A stretch of DNA of 42,359 nt from Oxalobacteraceae bacterium (GCA_013284265.1 JABTBR010000056.1:1-42359); one strand, 5' to 3'; positions 1 through 8,327 are shown, counted from the first letter of the stretch. The notes: a model not told the origin generated them from the letters alone. Program-made: numbers and translations.

Positions 1-98
1 CCCCGGCGGGTCAGACCCCGGCTCTTTGCCGTGGGTTTTAAGCAGTTGCCGCCGGCCCCTTGGCCGCGGTAGTACCCCAGGACTATGCCTTGGGTTTG
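1..98 (-). repeat. Copy R1 of the nested-palindrome intergenic repeat (cut by window edge)
   Basis: The window opens inside the inner hairpin of the repeat family described at 34024-34193. Bases 2-19 read CCC-GGC-GGGTCAGACCCC, the loop and one arm, followed by the conserved GGCTCTTTGCCGTGGGTTTT arm at 20-40. A half unit of the other orientation (ACCCCAGGACTATGCCTTGGG) lies at about 73-95. The copy ends about 10 bases beyond the stop codon of the minus-strand Hsp70 gene, so it may form that transcript's 3' end. The full element must continue left of the window. Confidence 0.75.
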
Positions 99-108
99 AA
101 TGGACGTG

Positions 109-2964
109 TCAGAAAATAAGCTTCAACCCCGGCGGCAGTGCCTCGCCCAGCATACGCTTTTCACTAGCCTGATCCAGCTGCACAACCTCGCGCACCATCG
201 CGCTCCAGCTTTGTGGCGCACCCGTCGCGCCAAGGCGGCGTAGCACCTCGGCACGCAGCGGCTCACCGATATCGCGCGAGCGGTCGCCCGTCATCCTGGC
301 CAGATGGGCTGCCGCAAATCCTGCCGGCTCCACCTTCTTCCAATCGAGCGCCAGCACCGCCGCCAGCCATTGCTCCACCGTTTCAACCGGCACCACATCG
401 TGCGCGCTGCCATGGAAAGGCTGACGCGCGCCAACCCGGCCCAGTCCCCACAGATATTTGGCCTGCACCGCATCGGCCTTGGCACCGCTGGCTTGCTCCA
501 GCTGCACCAGCATCCACGCGCCAATTTCAGCCTTGTAGCCGCCGGGGATGCGTTCCAGCGCGGCGCCCAGGCGCAGCATGTCGTCGTCGTTCCCGTTGAC
601 CAGCGTGACGGCCCGCCGCGCGCGATCCTGCTGATCGGCCTGCACGTTGAACGCAAAATCATCCAGTACGCGCAGCTGCGCCGTCTGATCCAGCCCACCT
701 GAAACACGCCGCCACAAGGTCCACCATTCGGTGCAGACCTGGCTATCCTTATGATGCTGCACCCCGGGTTCGAACAAGGCCCATAACTGCTCGATGCGCC
801 ATTCGTCCAGCGTGTAGCCGAAGCCGGGACGCAGGCAGAAGCCGCTCAGATTGAGCCAGGCGCGTTCGTGTTCGGCCGAGCGGCGCCGGCCTTTGGCGCG
901 CTGCATCAGCGCGTCGAACAGCCCGCGCAGCAAAGGTGTTTCCCAGCTCTCGCGGCTGCCCAGCAATTGCTCAAGCTGGGCACGCAGTTGCCGGACTTCC
1001 TTGACTTCCACCTGCTGCGCACGGCTACCGAAGATGCGGTCGATCTTGTCGATGGCATCGTGGAAGCGCGCGGGCAGGGCGGATGGCTTGGCAATGGCCT
1101 TATCGCCGACTTCACTCGCGTGAGCGGCGTCTGTGTTCGCGGGTGCTTCGGAAGGCGTCACTGTATCGCGCAGCTGGAACTCCAGCAGCCAGCGCTGGCC
1201 GCCTTCCTGCGCCACGCAATGCACTTCCAGCGTCCCCACTTCACTGAGCGAGGCTGCCAGCTGCACGGGAATTTCCTTGAGCGCGTTGTTGTCCTCATCG
1301 CGCAGCACGGTGGCAACCGGGGGCAGCGGCTGGTAGTCGCCGGCCCGTAAATTGACCAGCGCGCCCGCAGCGGGCGCTGCGCCGCTCTGGGCAATTGACG
1401 ATACCAGATGGAAGCGCACCGGCCGCCCCAGCCGCAGCGCGAAGCTACGTTCGGCCAGTAGCACTTCGCGGCCTTCTTCGCTGCCGCGTGGCAGCAGGCA
1501 GACGGCACGGCGGGTCTGGTCTGCATTGGGTTTATCGTCTAGCAGCAGGAAGTAGCTGCGCGGCGATCCGCCGCCGATTACCGGCGCGTGGCCGCGCTTG
1601 CCCAGCGCGTAGGCCACGCCGCCGCGTGCCACCGCCACGTCGGGATTGTCGTTGTGCAGAACGTGCAGAGGCTGGCCACGCCATGCGGCCAGTGTCGCTT
1701 CCAGCCTTCTGGCCAGGGCGTCGGCGCGGAATACGCCGCCGTTGAGCAGCAGCGTGTCCGGGATCGGCAACACGCCGTCATCGCTCAGCCCCAGCGCCGC
1801 GCGCGCCGCGTCGGCATGCTGGTGCAGGAAGCTGGCCAGATGGCGCGTAATGGCCGCGTCGCTGGCATAGGGCAGGCCAAACTCCACGATGCCGCCGCGT
1901 CCGCGCCGCGCCAGATCGCTCGCCTCGCCTTGCGGGAAGAAGCCGTCGACCACCAGCTGCTCGACTTCCGCGCGGCTCAGCTCCACCGTCTTGCTGCCGC
2001 CGATCAGCCGCGAGCCCGCGCCCAGCAGGGTCACGCCGCTACGTTCCGGCGCATCGGCCGCCAGCAGCAGCTCCTTGGCGGCACGGCAGCGTTCCGTCAG
2101 CTGCGACAGGCGCGCGGACGACAACCGTGGCGCCTGCGCATCGCCGGCAGCCAGGCGCGACTCCACCAGATGTGCCAGCGCCAGATCCATATTGTCGCCG
2201 CCCAGTATCAGGTGGTTGCCCACGCCGATGCGGCTCAGCTGCGGCTGGCCATCCTTGAGTTCTACCTTGATCAGACTGAAGTCGGTGGTGCCGCCACCGA
2301 CGTCGCATACCAGCACCAGTCTGGTGTTGGCCAGATCGGCCGCCAGTGTGGTGCGATGGCGTTGCAGCCAGTCGTAGAAGGCCGCCTGCGGTTCTTCCAG
2401 CAGGCGCAGCTTGGGCAGCCCCGCCATGCGCGCCGCTTCGAGCGTGAGCGCGCGTGCGCCTTCGTCGAACGATGCGGGGATGGTCAGGACCAGCTGCTGC
2501 TGTTCCAGCGGATGTTTGGGGAAGCGGGTATTCCAGGCAGAGCGCAGATGCGCCAGATAGCTGGCGCTGGCCGCCACCGGCGACACCTTGGCCACATCGG
2601 CCTCGGCGCCCCATGGAAGAATGGGGGCCATGCGGTCGACCTGCGGATGCGACAGCCAGCTTTTGGCGCTGGCCACCAGCCGGCCCGGCACCTGTCCGCC
2701 CAGCTTGCGCGCCAGCCTGCCGCCAACGACCTGCTCCAATCCCGCCACATCGGCCTGTACCCACGGCAGCTGCAGCTCGCCCGGCGCCAGTTCTCCCTGC
2801 GCCGGATGGTAGCGCAGCGAAGGGAGCAGGGCGGCCGCGCCGACTTCGCCCGGCGCCACCAGCTGTTCAATCTCGAACAGCTCGATGGTTTGCTGGCCCG
2901 GTGCGGCGTAGGCCAGCACCGTGTTGGTGGTGCCTAGGTCGATGCTGACGAGGTAGGGCGTCAT
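109..2964 (-). CDS. Hsp70 family protein with long C-terminal extension (DUF3731-type)
   Basis: Protein of 951 residues. The N-terminal ~450 residues form an Hsp70/actin-fold ATPase domain: phosphate-1 loop DLGTTNT (residues 9-15), connect-1-like LLEEPQAAFYDWL (about 188-200), phosphate-2 loop CDVGGGTTDFSLI (about 220-232) and an adenosine motif LLNGGVF. A beta-rich segment (about 520-600, containing VGTLEVHCV) resembles that of the neighbouring Hsp70 and may be a reduced substrate-binding domain. The last ~300 residues are Trp/Arg-rich and have no counterpart in DnaK; I recall this as a DUF3731-type extension. The gene is last in the operon, starting 2 bases after the stop of the upstream Hsp70. 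The client is unknown. The ATPase fold is certain, the role is not. Confidence 0.9.
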   Translation of the reverse strand: MTPYLVSIDLGTTNTVLAYAAPGQQTIELFEIEQLVAPGEVGAAALLPSLRYHPAQGELAPGELQLPWVQADVAGLEQVVGGRLARKLGGQVPGRLVASAKSWLSHPQVDRMAPILPWGAEADVAKVSPVAASASYLAHLRSAWNTRFPKHPLEQQQLVLTIPASFDEGARALTLEAARMAGLPKLRLLEEPQAAFYDWLQRHRTTLAADLANTRLVLVCDVGGGTTDFSLIKVELKDGQPQLSRIGVGNHLILGGDNMDLALAHLVESRLAAGDAQAPRLSSARLSQLTERCRAAKELLLAADAPERSGVTLLGAGSRLIGGSKTVELSRAEVEQLVVDGFFPQGEASDLARRGRGGIVEFGLPYASDAAITRHLASFLHQHADAARAALGLSDDGVLPIPDTLLLNGGVFRADALARRLEATLAAWRGQPLHVLHNDNPDVAVARGGVAYALGKRGHAPVIGGGSPRSYFLLLDDKPNADQTRRAVCLLPRGSEEGREVLLAERSFALRLGRPVRFHLVSSIAQSGAAPAAGALVNLRAGDYQPLPPVATVLRDEDNNALKEIPVQLAASLSEVGTLEVHCVAQEGGQRWLLEFQLRDTVTPSEAPANTDAAHASEVGDKAIAKPSALPARFHDAIDKIDRIFGSRAQQVEVKEVRQLRAQLEQLLGSRESWETPLLRGLFDALMQRAKGRRRSAEHERAWLNLSGFCLRPGFGYTLDEWRIEQLWALFEPGVQHHKDSQVCTEWWTLWRRVSGGLDQTAQLRVLDDFAFNVQADQQDRARRAVTLVNGNDDDMLRLGAALERIPGGYKAEIGAWMLVQLEQASGAKADAVQAKYLWGLGRVGARQPFHGSAHDVVPVETVEQWLAAVLALDWKKVEPAGFAAAHLARMTGDRSRDIGEPLRAEVLRRLGATGAPQSWSAMVREVVQLDQASEKRMLGEALPPGLKLIF

Positions 2965-2966
2965 TG

Positions 2967-4823
2967 TCAGTCAGCCGCTCCCGCGTTGCGCACGTCGAAC
3001 TCCACCTTCCAGCGCTGGCCTTCGTCGGACACGGCCAGCAGTTCCAGCGTGCCCGACTCGGTGGCCAGCGCATGCAGGCGCACCTGCACCACGTCGCCGG
3101 CCTGACGGCCTTCCGGCGACAGCGTGGCCTGAATCTCGTTCAGCTCCTGCAGTTCGTCGGCCTGCCAGAAGTCGAGCAGATCGCCGATCTGGTCCTGGCG
3201 GCGTACCGAGGAACCAAAGAAGCGGAAGTGCACGGGCTCGCCAACCACCAGGCCGAACTCCTGGGCCGGCAGTTCGATTTCGCTGCCTTCTTCCATGCCG
3301 AACGGCGCCACGCACAGCGCCTGGATCGGCGGTTCCATGCCAGGGATGGCCGGCATCGACGATTCGATCGCCACATAGTAGGAACGCGCCGTGCCGCCGC
3401 GAATGCGCACGCCGCTGCCGCGCCGCACATAGCTGTAGTAAGCCGCGCCACGAGCCACGGCCAGATCCAGGTCGGCGCCGCCCAGCATGCGCGCGGGTTC
3501 GGCGTTTTCCAGATACAGCCAGTCGTTGATGGTGGCCATCACGCGGGTAGCCAGCAGCTCGGACTTGAACACGCCGCCGTTGAACAGCACGGCCGTTGGA
3601 TGCAGGAAGCTGGCGTCCGCATTCGGCTGGCCGGCGAAGCCTTCCAGCTCGCCGGTGGCGCCCAGCTGACGTGCCAGGAAGGCGGCCAGATGGCGGGTAA
3701 TGCCGGCGTCCTGCGCATACGGCAGGCCAAGCTGGGTCAGGCCGGCACGGGCGCGCACGGCCGGACGGGCCGACGCTTCCACCTGCGGGAAGAAGCCGTC
3801 CAGGATAAAGGTCTGCACTTCTTCGCGCGTCAGTTCGGTGCGGATCGAGCCGCCGATCAGCTTCGAGCCACGGCTGGGCACCACGATAGGCCAGCTGGCC
3901 GCGTCGGTGTTCGACAGCAGGGCTTCTTTGGCGCTGCGGCAGCCGTAGGTCAGGGCGCGCAGCTGCCAGGCGTCGAGCTGGGTGCCGCTGGCGGCCAGCT
4001 TGCGCGCCACCAGATGGGCCAGCGCCAGATCCATATTGTCGCCGCCCAGCAGGATGTGGTCGCCCACCGCCACGCGGTGCGGTTCCAGCACGCCGTCGCG
4101 TTCCAGCACGGCGATCAGCGAGAAGTCGCTGGTGCCGCCGCCCACGTCGACCACCAGGATGATGTCGCCTGGCTTGACGTCCTTGCGCCAGCGGCCTTCG
4201 CTGCCTTGAATCCAGCTGTACAGCGCGGCCTGCGGCTCTTCCAGCAGGGTCAGGGTTTCATAGCCGGCGGCGCGGGCCGCGTCGGCCGTCAGTTCGCGCG
4301 CGGCCGGATCGAAGGACGCGGGGATGGTGACGGTGATCGCCTGTTCGGTAAATGGCGCTTCCGGATGGGCTGTATCCCAGGCCTGGCGCAGGTGCGCCAG
4401 ATAACGGGTGGACGCTTCCAGCGGCGACACGCGGGTGACTTCTTCCGGCGCGTCGTTCGGCAGGATGGCGGCGCGGCGGTCCACGCCAGGGTGGCACAGC
4501 CAGCTCTTGGCGCTCGACACCAGGCGGATAGGCGTGGTGGCGCCACGGCTGCGCGCCATCTCGCCGGCCACGCCAGTCAGTTCGGCTGCGCTTTGCTGCC
4601 ATGGCAGGCTCAGTTCACCGGGCGCCAGTTCGTCCGGGTGCGGCAGGTACAGGAAGGACGGCAGCAGCGGCAGTTCTTCCACCGTGCCGGGACCGGTCAG
4701 CTGCGGAATATTCAGCACGCCGTGGCTGGTTTTTTCGCCTTCGCTCTCGGCCAGGTTCACATAGGACAGGGCGCTGTGGGTGGTGCCAAGGTCGATGCCG
4801 ATGGCGTAGCGTGGGTCGCTCAT
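2967..4823 (-). CDS. Hsp70 family protein (divergent DnaK/HscC-like)
   Basis: Protein of 618 residues, close to DnaK in length but far diverged. Visible motifs are the phosphate-1 loop IDLGTTHSAL (10-19), LLEEPQAALYSW (about 193-204), the phosphate-2 loop VVDVGGGTSDFSLI (224-237) and the adenosine motif LFNGGVFKSELL. The block SSAKSWLCHPGVDR (about 103-116) recurs almost unchanged in the downstream Hsp70, so the two are paralogs. The C-terminus keeps a beta-type segment (SGTLELLAVSDEGQRW) but lacks the helical lid length of DnaK and the 300-residue extension of its partner. Its ATG overlaps the stop of the upstream DUF2760 gene by ATGA, which suggests translational coupling. No DnaJ or GrpE gene lies beside it. 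Confidence 0.9.
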   Translation of the reverse strand: MSDPRYAIGIDLGTTHSALSYVNLAESEGEKTSHGVLNIPQLTGPGTVEELPLLPSFLYLPHPDELAPGELSLPWQQSAAELTGVAGEMARSRGATTPIRLVSSAKSWLCHPGVDRRAAILPNDAPEEVTRVSPLEASTRYLAHLRQAWDTAHPEAPFTEQAITVTIPASFDPAARELTADAARAAGYETLTLLEEPQAALYSWIQGSEGRWRKDVKPGDIILVVDVGGGTSDFSLIAVLERDGVLEPHRVAVGDHILLGGDNMDLALAHLVARKLAASGTQLDAWQLRALTYGCRSAKEALLSNTDAASWPIVVPSRGSKLIGGSIRTELTREEVQTFILDGFFPQVEASARPAVRARAGLTQLGLPYAQDAGITRHLAAFLARQLGATGELEGFAGQPNADASFLHPTAVLFNGGVFKSELLATRVMATINDWLYLENAEPARMLGGADLDLAVARGAAYYSYVRRGSGVRIRGGTARSYYVAIESSMPAIPGMEPPIQALCVAPFGMEEGSEIELPAQEFGLVVGEPVHFRFFGSSVRRQDQIGDLLDFWQADELQELNEIQATLSPEGRQAGDVVQVRLHALATESGTLELLAVSDEGQRWKVEFDVRNAGAAD

Positions 4824-5419
4824 AATTCCACCTCCGCCGGTGCCAGTACGGTTGCATCATGCGATTCCGCCAGCTTGGGCAGGCGCACGCTGGCCGCGCG
4901 CCAGCCGCGATGGCTGAGCGCACCGCGGAACGGGGCCTTGCCGACCACGTTGCCGGTCAGGCGCACGGAGGCCGCGTCGAAGCCTTCTTCCAGCACGATG
5001 CGGCTGCCTTCGGCTTCCGAACGCACCGCTTCGATGGTGAAGTGATCGCGCAGCACTTTGCCGCAGCCTTCATGCACCACGCGCGCGGCGGCGCCGATGT
5101 CGGCGTCGGAGTAGGCGGTCAGGTTCTCTTGCGTGAAGTCGATCAGGCGCGCTTCGCGCTGCAGCAGGCTCAGAAGCTGCAGCGCGGCGTCCGGCGTGGA
5201 TACGCGCAACGGCGCGGTCACTGGTGCCGGCGCCGGTGCAGGGGCGGGAGCTGCCTGCACAGGTGCTGCGGCCGGAGTTGGGGTGACAGGTGGGCCATCG
5301 GACAGGCGCATGATGCGCGCCGCGTATTGCGCGTCGGACAGGGTGCTGAAAAAGGCGCCGAAGGCCAGGGGGATTCTGCTCCAGAACGAAGGCAGCGTCG
5401 GTTTATTCGATTGCGTCAT
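4820..5419 (-). CDS. DUF2760 domain-containing protein
   Basis: Protein of 199 residues, first gene of the operon with two Hsp70 proteins. Residues 1-42 contain a hydrophobic or amphipathic stretch (SRIPLAFGAFFSTL). An Ala/Pro-rich linker with repeated AP pairs follows (about 45-72), then a conserved domain to the C-terminus (about 75-199, with ALQLLSLLQREARLIDF and GWRAASVRLPKL). I recognise the C-terminal part as DUF2760, which has no known function. Order and ATGA coupling suggest it works with the Hsp70 pair, perhaps as adaptor or co-chaperone; that is inference from context only. No signal peptide is evident. Confidence 0.75.
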   Translation of the reverse strand: MTQSNKPTLPSFWSRIPLAFGAFFSTLSDAQYAARIMRLSDGPPVTPTPAAAPVQAAPAPAPAPAPVTAPLRVSTPDAALQLLSLLQREARLIDFTQENLTAYSDADIGAAARVVHEGCGKVLRDHFTIEAVRSEAEGSRIVLEEGFDAASVRLTGNVVGKAPFRGALSHRGWRAASVRLPKLAESHDATVLAPAEVEL

Positions 5420-5666
5420 TGGATGCTCGCGTAAAAGTAAAAATCAGAGCGCCGCCATGCCTTGGGCGGCAATCTGATTGTTGATGTGGGGTTGGGGCTG
5501 CTAGTGGCCCGCCAGGCTGCGGCCAGAGCCGCGCGCGAGGCGCGGGGATCGTAGATCCCCAATATTGATAGCATGATACCAGTTCGCGGGCTTATGCTGC
5601 ACTGTGTCAAAACAAGATCGAGCCCGGCAGGGGCATCGCCATGGCGATTTATTTGCATGGCCGCGC

Positions 5667-5695
5667 TTGCTGTGCTGGCTGCGTGGGCATAGAAT
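5667..5695 (+). promoter_or_regulatory. Sigma-70-like promoter of the radical SAM gene
   Basis: A -35 TTGCTG (5667-5672) and a -10 TAGAAT (5690-5695) are separated by exactly 17 bases. Transcription would start near 5702, inside the LexA box that begins at the last base of the -10, a typical arrangement for SOS repression. The resulting leader would be only about 24 bases. Confidence 0.55.
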
Positions 5696-5714
5696 ACTGT
5701 TTATATATACAGTA
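5695..5714 (+). promoter_or_regulatory. LexA (SOS) box
   Basis: The site reads TACTGT-TTATATAT-ACAGTA. Against the gammaproteobacterial and betaproteobacterial SOS consensus (TACTGT-ATATATAT-ACAGTA) it differs at one base. It ends 11 bases before the ATG of the radical SAM gene and overlaps the predicted transcription start, so LexA binding would block this promoter. Confidence 0.85.
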
Positions 5715-5725
5715 TCCGGTGTCCC

Positions 5726-6925
5726 ATGTCCGACGAAGAATCCAACGAGCAAGTAATGCTGCCCCCGCCGTCGCTCAAGGCGCGCAAGGGGCGTGGCGCC
5801 GTCTCGAACCTGCAAGGCAGGTTCGAGGTGCACGGGCGCGAGGATTTCGACGATGGCTGGGTGCATGAGCAGCAGGAGGGCGTGGCCGAAGATGGTGGCG
5901 ATGGCGGCGAAGCTGGCGATGGCGCCGTTCCACCGTTCAAAACCCTGGTCACGCCGGAGCAGGCGCGCACCATCCTCAGCCGCAACAGTTCGCCCGATAT
6001 TCCCTTCGGCGTCTCGCTCAACCCCTACCGTGGTTGCGAGCACGGCTGTATCTATTGCTATGCCAGGCCCACCCACAGCTACCTGGGCTTGTCGCCCGGG
6101 CTCGATTTCGAGAGCAAAATCTTCGCCAAGGTCAACGCGCCCGAGTTGCTGCGGCGCGAGCTGGCCAAGGCTTCCTATGTGCCGCAGTCGATCGCCATCG
6201 GCGTCAACACCGACGCCTACCAGCCATGCGAGCGCGAGTTGCAGCTAACGCGGCGGGTGCTGGAAGTATTGCAGGAGTGCGAGCATCCGTTTGGCATGAT
6301 CACCAAGTCTTCGCTGATCGAGCGCGATCTCGATATCCTGGCGCCGATGGCGGCCAAGGGCCTGGTGTCGGCCGCCGTCACCATTACCACGCTCGATTCC
6401 ACCATCGCGCGCACGCTGGAGCCGCGCGCCGCCACGCCGGCGCGGCGGCTGCGTACCATCCGCGCCTTGACCGATGCGGGTATTCCGGTCGGCGTCAGCA
6501 TCTCGCCCATTATCCCCTTCATCACCGAACCGGAAATTGAGCGCCTGCTGGAGGCGGTGCGCGATGCGGGCGCGATCTCCGCGCATTACGTGGTGCTGCG
6601 GCTGCCGTGGGAAGTCAATCCGCTGTTCCAGCAATGGCTGCAGGCCCACTTTCCGGACCGGGCGCAGCGGGTCATGAACCGCGTGCGCGAAATGCGCGGC
6701 GGTAAGGATTACGACGCCGATTTTGCCACCCGCATGCGCGGCGAGGGCGTCTGGGCCGAGCTGATACGCCAGCGTTTCCAGATCGCGTCGGCGCGGCTGG
6801 GCCTGGCGGGGCATAGCGGGCGCTTCTACAATCTGGATACCTCGCAGTTCCGGCGCCCGCTGGTGGTTCCGCCGCTGGGGGCCAAGGCAAAGGGCGGTGA
6901 CGAAGGACAGATGGATTTGTTTTAG
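5726..6925 (+). CDS. PA0069-family radical SAM protein (spore photoproduct lyase-like)
   Basis: Protein of 399 residues. A low-complexity acidic/Gly-rich N-terminus (about 1-70) precedes the radical SAM core. The [4Fe-4S]-SAM motif is RGCEHGCIYCYARPTH (CxxxCxxC, near residue 105), inside a block SLNPYRGCEHGCIYCYARP typical of the PA0069 family related to spore photoproduct lyase (SplB). Partial TIM-barrel elements follow (ITKSSLIERDLDIL, PIIPFITEPEIE). A near-perfect LexA box and promoter sit directly upstream, so induction by DNA damage is expected; PA0069 of Pseudomonas is, as I recall, a LexA-regulon member. The substrate is unknown. Repair of a DNA or RNA lesion is a reasonable inference. 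The gene stands alone and is convergent with the next gene. Confidence 0.92.
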   Translation: MSDEESNEQVMLPPPSLKARKGRGAVSNLQGRFEVHGREDFDDGWVHEQQEGVAEDGGDGGEAGDGAVPPFKTLVTPEQARTILSRNSSPDIPFGVSLNPYRGCEHGCIYCYARPTHSYLGLSPGLDFESKIFAKVNAPELLRRELAKASYVPQSIAIGVNTDAYQPCERELQLTRRVLEVLQECEHPFGMITKSSLIERDLDILAPMAAKGLVSAAVTITTLDSTIARTLEPRAATPARRLRTIRALTDAGIPVGVSISPIIPFITEPEIERLLEAVRDAGAISAHYVVLRLPWEVNPLFQQWLQAHFPDRAQRVMNRVREMRGGKDYDADFATRMRGEGVWAELIRQRFQIASARLGLAGHSGRFYNLDTSQFRRPLVVPPLGAKAKGGDEGQMDLF

Positions 6926-7004
6926 ACCGCGCGGCGGCAGGCGTTGCGGATACCCGGGCTGTTTGCCACGTGCAGCCGCTTGTTTACTGCTGACCGCTTA
7001 GCGT

Positions 7005-7580
7005 TTATTGCTTGCCGCTGTTCAGTTGCTGCAAATGCTGTTCGATCGCAAACACATGTGGGTCGTGCTTGCCCAGTTCGCGTAGCGCCCTGGCCAGATG
7101 GTTCAGGTAATCGCTATTCGGGCCGCTGGGACCGGCCGCCTTGGCGATGTGGCGTGCGATGTCCAGCTCGGATGCCTGGCCGAGAAAGGCTTTATTGTCT
7201 TCGGTGGCGATGTAGACCAGGCCTTCAACGCTGCCGCCATCGTCAAAGGTCATCTCGGTGCACAGGCGCAGGTAGCCGTTTTTTTCGCGGTAATCGAGGT
7301 GGGCGAACTCTTCCGGTGTGACCAGATAGGCCATGCCGTGGCAGATGGCGCCAGCCTCGCGGATGATGGTCACCACCCGGCCCGGCGCATCGGGCGTGCC
7401 GCGATGGTCGTGCGAACCTTGCCAGAAACGCCGGGTCCAGCCGGCGATGCTGGCCGGGCGCCGTTCCAGATAGGGGAAGTCCGCCTTGTAGATCAGGGAG
7501 CCATAACCGAATAGCCAGACACTGGCGTGCCCATCGAATTTGTTCATACGTTTGTTGGCATCGATGGTATTGGCGGTCAT
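7005..7580 (-). CDS. Gamma-glutamylcyclotransferase (ChaC-like)
   Basis: Protein of 191 residues with the glutathione-specific cyclotransferase signature: VWLFGYGSLIYK (about 22-33) forms the substrate loop and DYREKNGY (about 95-102) holds the expected catalytic Glu. ChaC enzymes cleave glutathione or gamma-glutamyl peptides to 5-oxoproline in the cytoplasm. A second ATG at 7547 would drop 11 poorly conserved residues. I kept 7580 because a perfect TATAAT lies about 30 bases upstream of it, although neither start has a strong ribosome binding site. It is convergent with the radical SAM gene and shows no operon partner. Confidence 0.88.
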   Translation of the reverse strand: MTANTIDANKRMNKFDGHASVWLFGYGSLIYKADFPYLERRPASIAGWTRRFWQGSHDHRGTPDAPGRVVTIIREAGAICHGMAYLVTPEEFAHLDYREKNGYLRLCTEMTFDDGGSVEGLVYIATEDNKAFLGQASELDIARHIAKAAGPSGPNSDYLNHLARALRELGKHDPHVFAIEQHLQQLNSGKQ

Positions 7581-7609
7581 GGCGGGGCGGTTTCTGTCCT
7601 GAAAACCTG

Positions 7610-7615
7610 ATTATA
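7610..7615 (-). promoter_or_regulatory. Candidate -10 box of the ChaC-like gene
   Basis: On the minus strand this reads TATAAT, about 30 bases before the ATG at 7580. No good -35 is seen 17 bases further up (CAGCAC), so the promoter is weak or activator-dependent. Confidence 0.35.
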
Positions 7616-7666
7616 AAACCAGAGCCCCGAGCGTGCTGGACGCTACCGCGATGGCTTTGGCCCGCC

Positions 7667-8218
7667 TCAGGCAGCTTGTGCTTGCCGGGTCACGTCGCTG
7701 TGCATGATTTCCAGCTCGCGGATGCCGACGTGATTGAACACGGCGCGGAAATAGCTTTCCTGCTGAAGCGCCAGCGGCGAGCCCTTGCTGATCACGCAGG
7801 CGCCCTGCATGGCGACGATCACGCGCTTGGCCGGCCGGCCGGCGTCCTGGGCGCTGGCCTGGCTACCTACCTGCAACAGGCGGTCCACCCATACCTTCAA
7901 GGTGGAAGGTATGGAAAAATTGCACAGCGGCGCGCCCAGTACCACCACGTCCGCAGCCTGGAATTCGTGCAGCAGCGATTCGCTTTGCAACACCTCGGCA
8001 CGCAGCTCTGCATTCATGGGCAGGGCCTGGTTCCACTCGCCCCGCAAAGCTTGCAACAAGGGGCCGCTGATATGCGACAGCGGTGCCGCGGCCAGATCAC
8101 GATACACCACCTGGGTTTCACGCTGGTCTGCGCACAGTTCGGCCACGGTAGCGGCCGTTTGCCGGCGCGAGGCGGAATGGTCGCCCAGAGCGCTGGAATC
8201 GATATGCAGAATATTCAT
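7667..8218 (-). CDS. azoR: FMN-dependent NADH-azoreductase family protein
   Basis: Protein of 183 residues with the flavodoxin-like fold of AzoR: FMN phosphate-binding loop SSALGDHSASRR (8-19) and the flavin-contact block PLCNFSIPSTLKVWVDR (about 97-113). AzoR enzymes reduce azo compounds and quinones with NADH as cytoplasmic homodimers. This copy is about 18 residues shorter than E. coli AzoR. The segment after VWVDR that normally carries an FRYT..GP.GL loop is replaced by a short Ala/Gln/Ser-rich linker, so substrate or cofactor handling may differ. The gene is monocistronic, with its own extended -10 promoter and palindromes upstream. Confidence 0.85.
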   Translation of the reverse strand: MNILHIDSSALGDHSASRRQTAATVAELCADQRETQVVYRDLAAAPLSHISGPLLQALRGEWNQALPMNAELRAEVLQSESLLHEFQAADVVVLGAPLCNFSIPSTLKVWVDRLLQVGSQASAQDAGRPAKRVIVAMQGACVISKGSPLALQQESYFRAVFNHVGIRELEIMHSDVTRQAQAA

Positions 8219-8253
8219 GGCAATATTTGTTGTATATGGGAAATTAATGTATC

Positions 8254-8262
8254 AGTATAGCA
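8254..8262 (-). promoter_or_regulatory. Extended -10 promoter of azoR
   Basis: The minus strand reads TG-C-TATACT (8262 down to 8254), an extended -10 that can act without a good -35; GTGCTA at the -35 position is weak. Transcription would start near 8247, about 29 bases before the azoR ATG. Confidence 0.5.
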
Positions 8263-8287
8263 TTGTAAAAATCCTTAGCACTGTGGC

Positions 8288-8302
8288 TGTATTGCAAATA
8301 CA
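8288..8302. promoter_or_regulatory. Palindromic operator candidate, azoR promoter
   Basis: Perfect inverted repeat TGTATT-GCA-AATACA, centred about 48 bases upstream of the predicted azoR transcription start. This is a position used by activators or upstream repressors. The cognate regulator is unknown. Confidence 0.4.
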
Positions 8303-8311
8303 TTCCTCAAG

Positions 8312-8327
8312 CGGTTTGCGCAAACCG
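8312..8327. promoter_or_regulatory. Perfect 16-bp palindrome between lysR and azoR
   Basis: CGGTTTGC directly followed by GCAAACCG, 43 bases beyond the stop of the LysR gene and about 94 bases before the azoR ATG. No T-run follows on either strand, so it fits an operator for a dimeric regulator better than an intrinsic terminator. Confidence 0.4.

Noticed and set aside
2964..5045. A 693-codon plus-strand open frame opposite the Hsp70 operon
   Set aside because: It is the antisense of two clear Hsp70 genes. Its His/Gln/Arg/Ala-rich composition is typical of a shadow frame in high-GC DNA, and it shows no domain.
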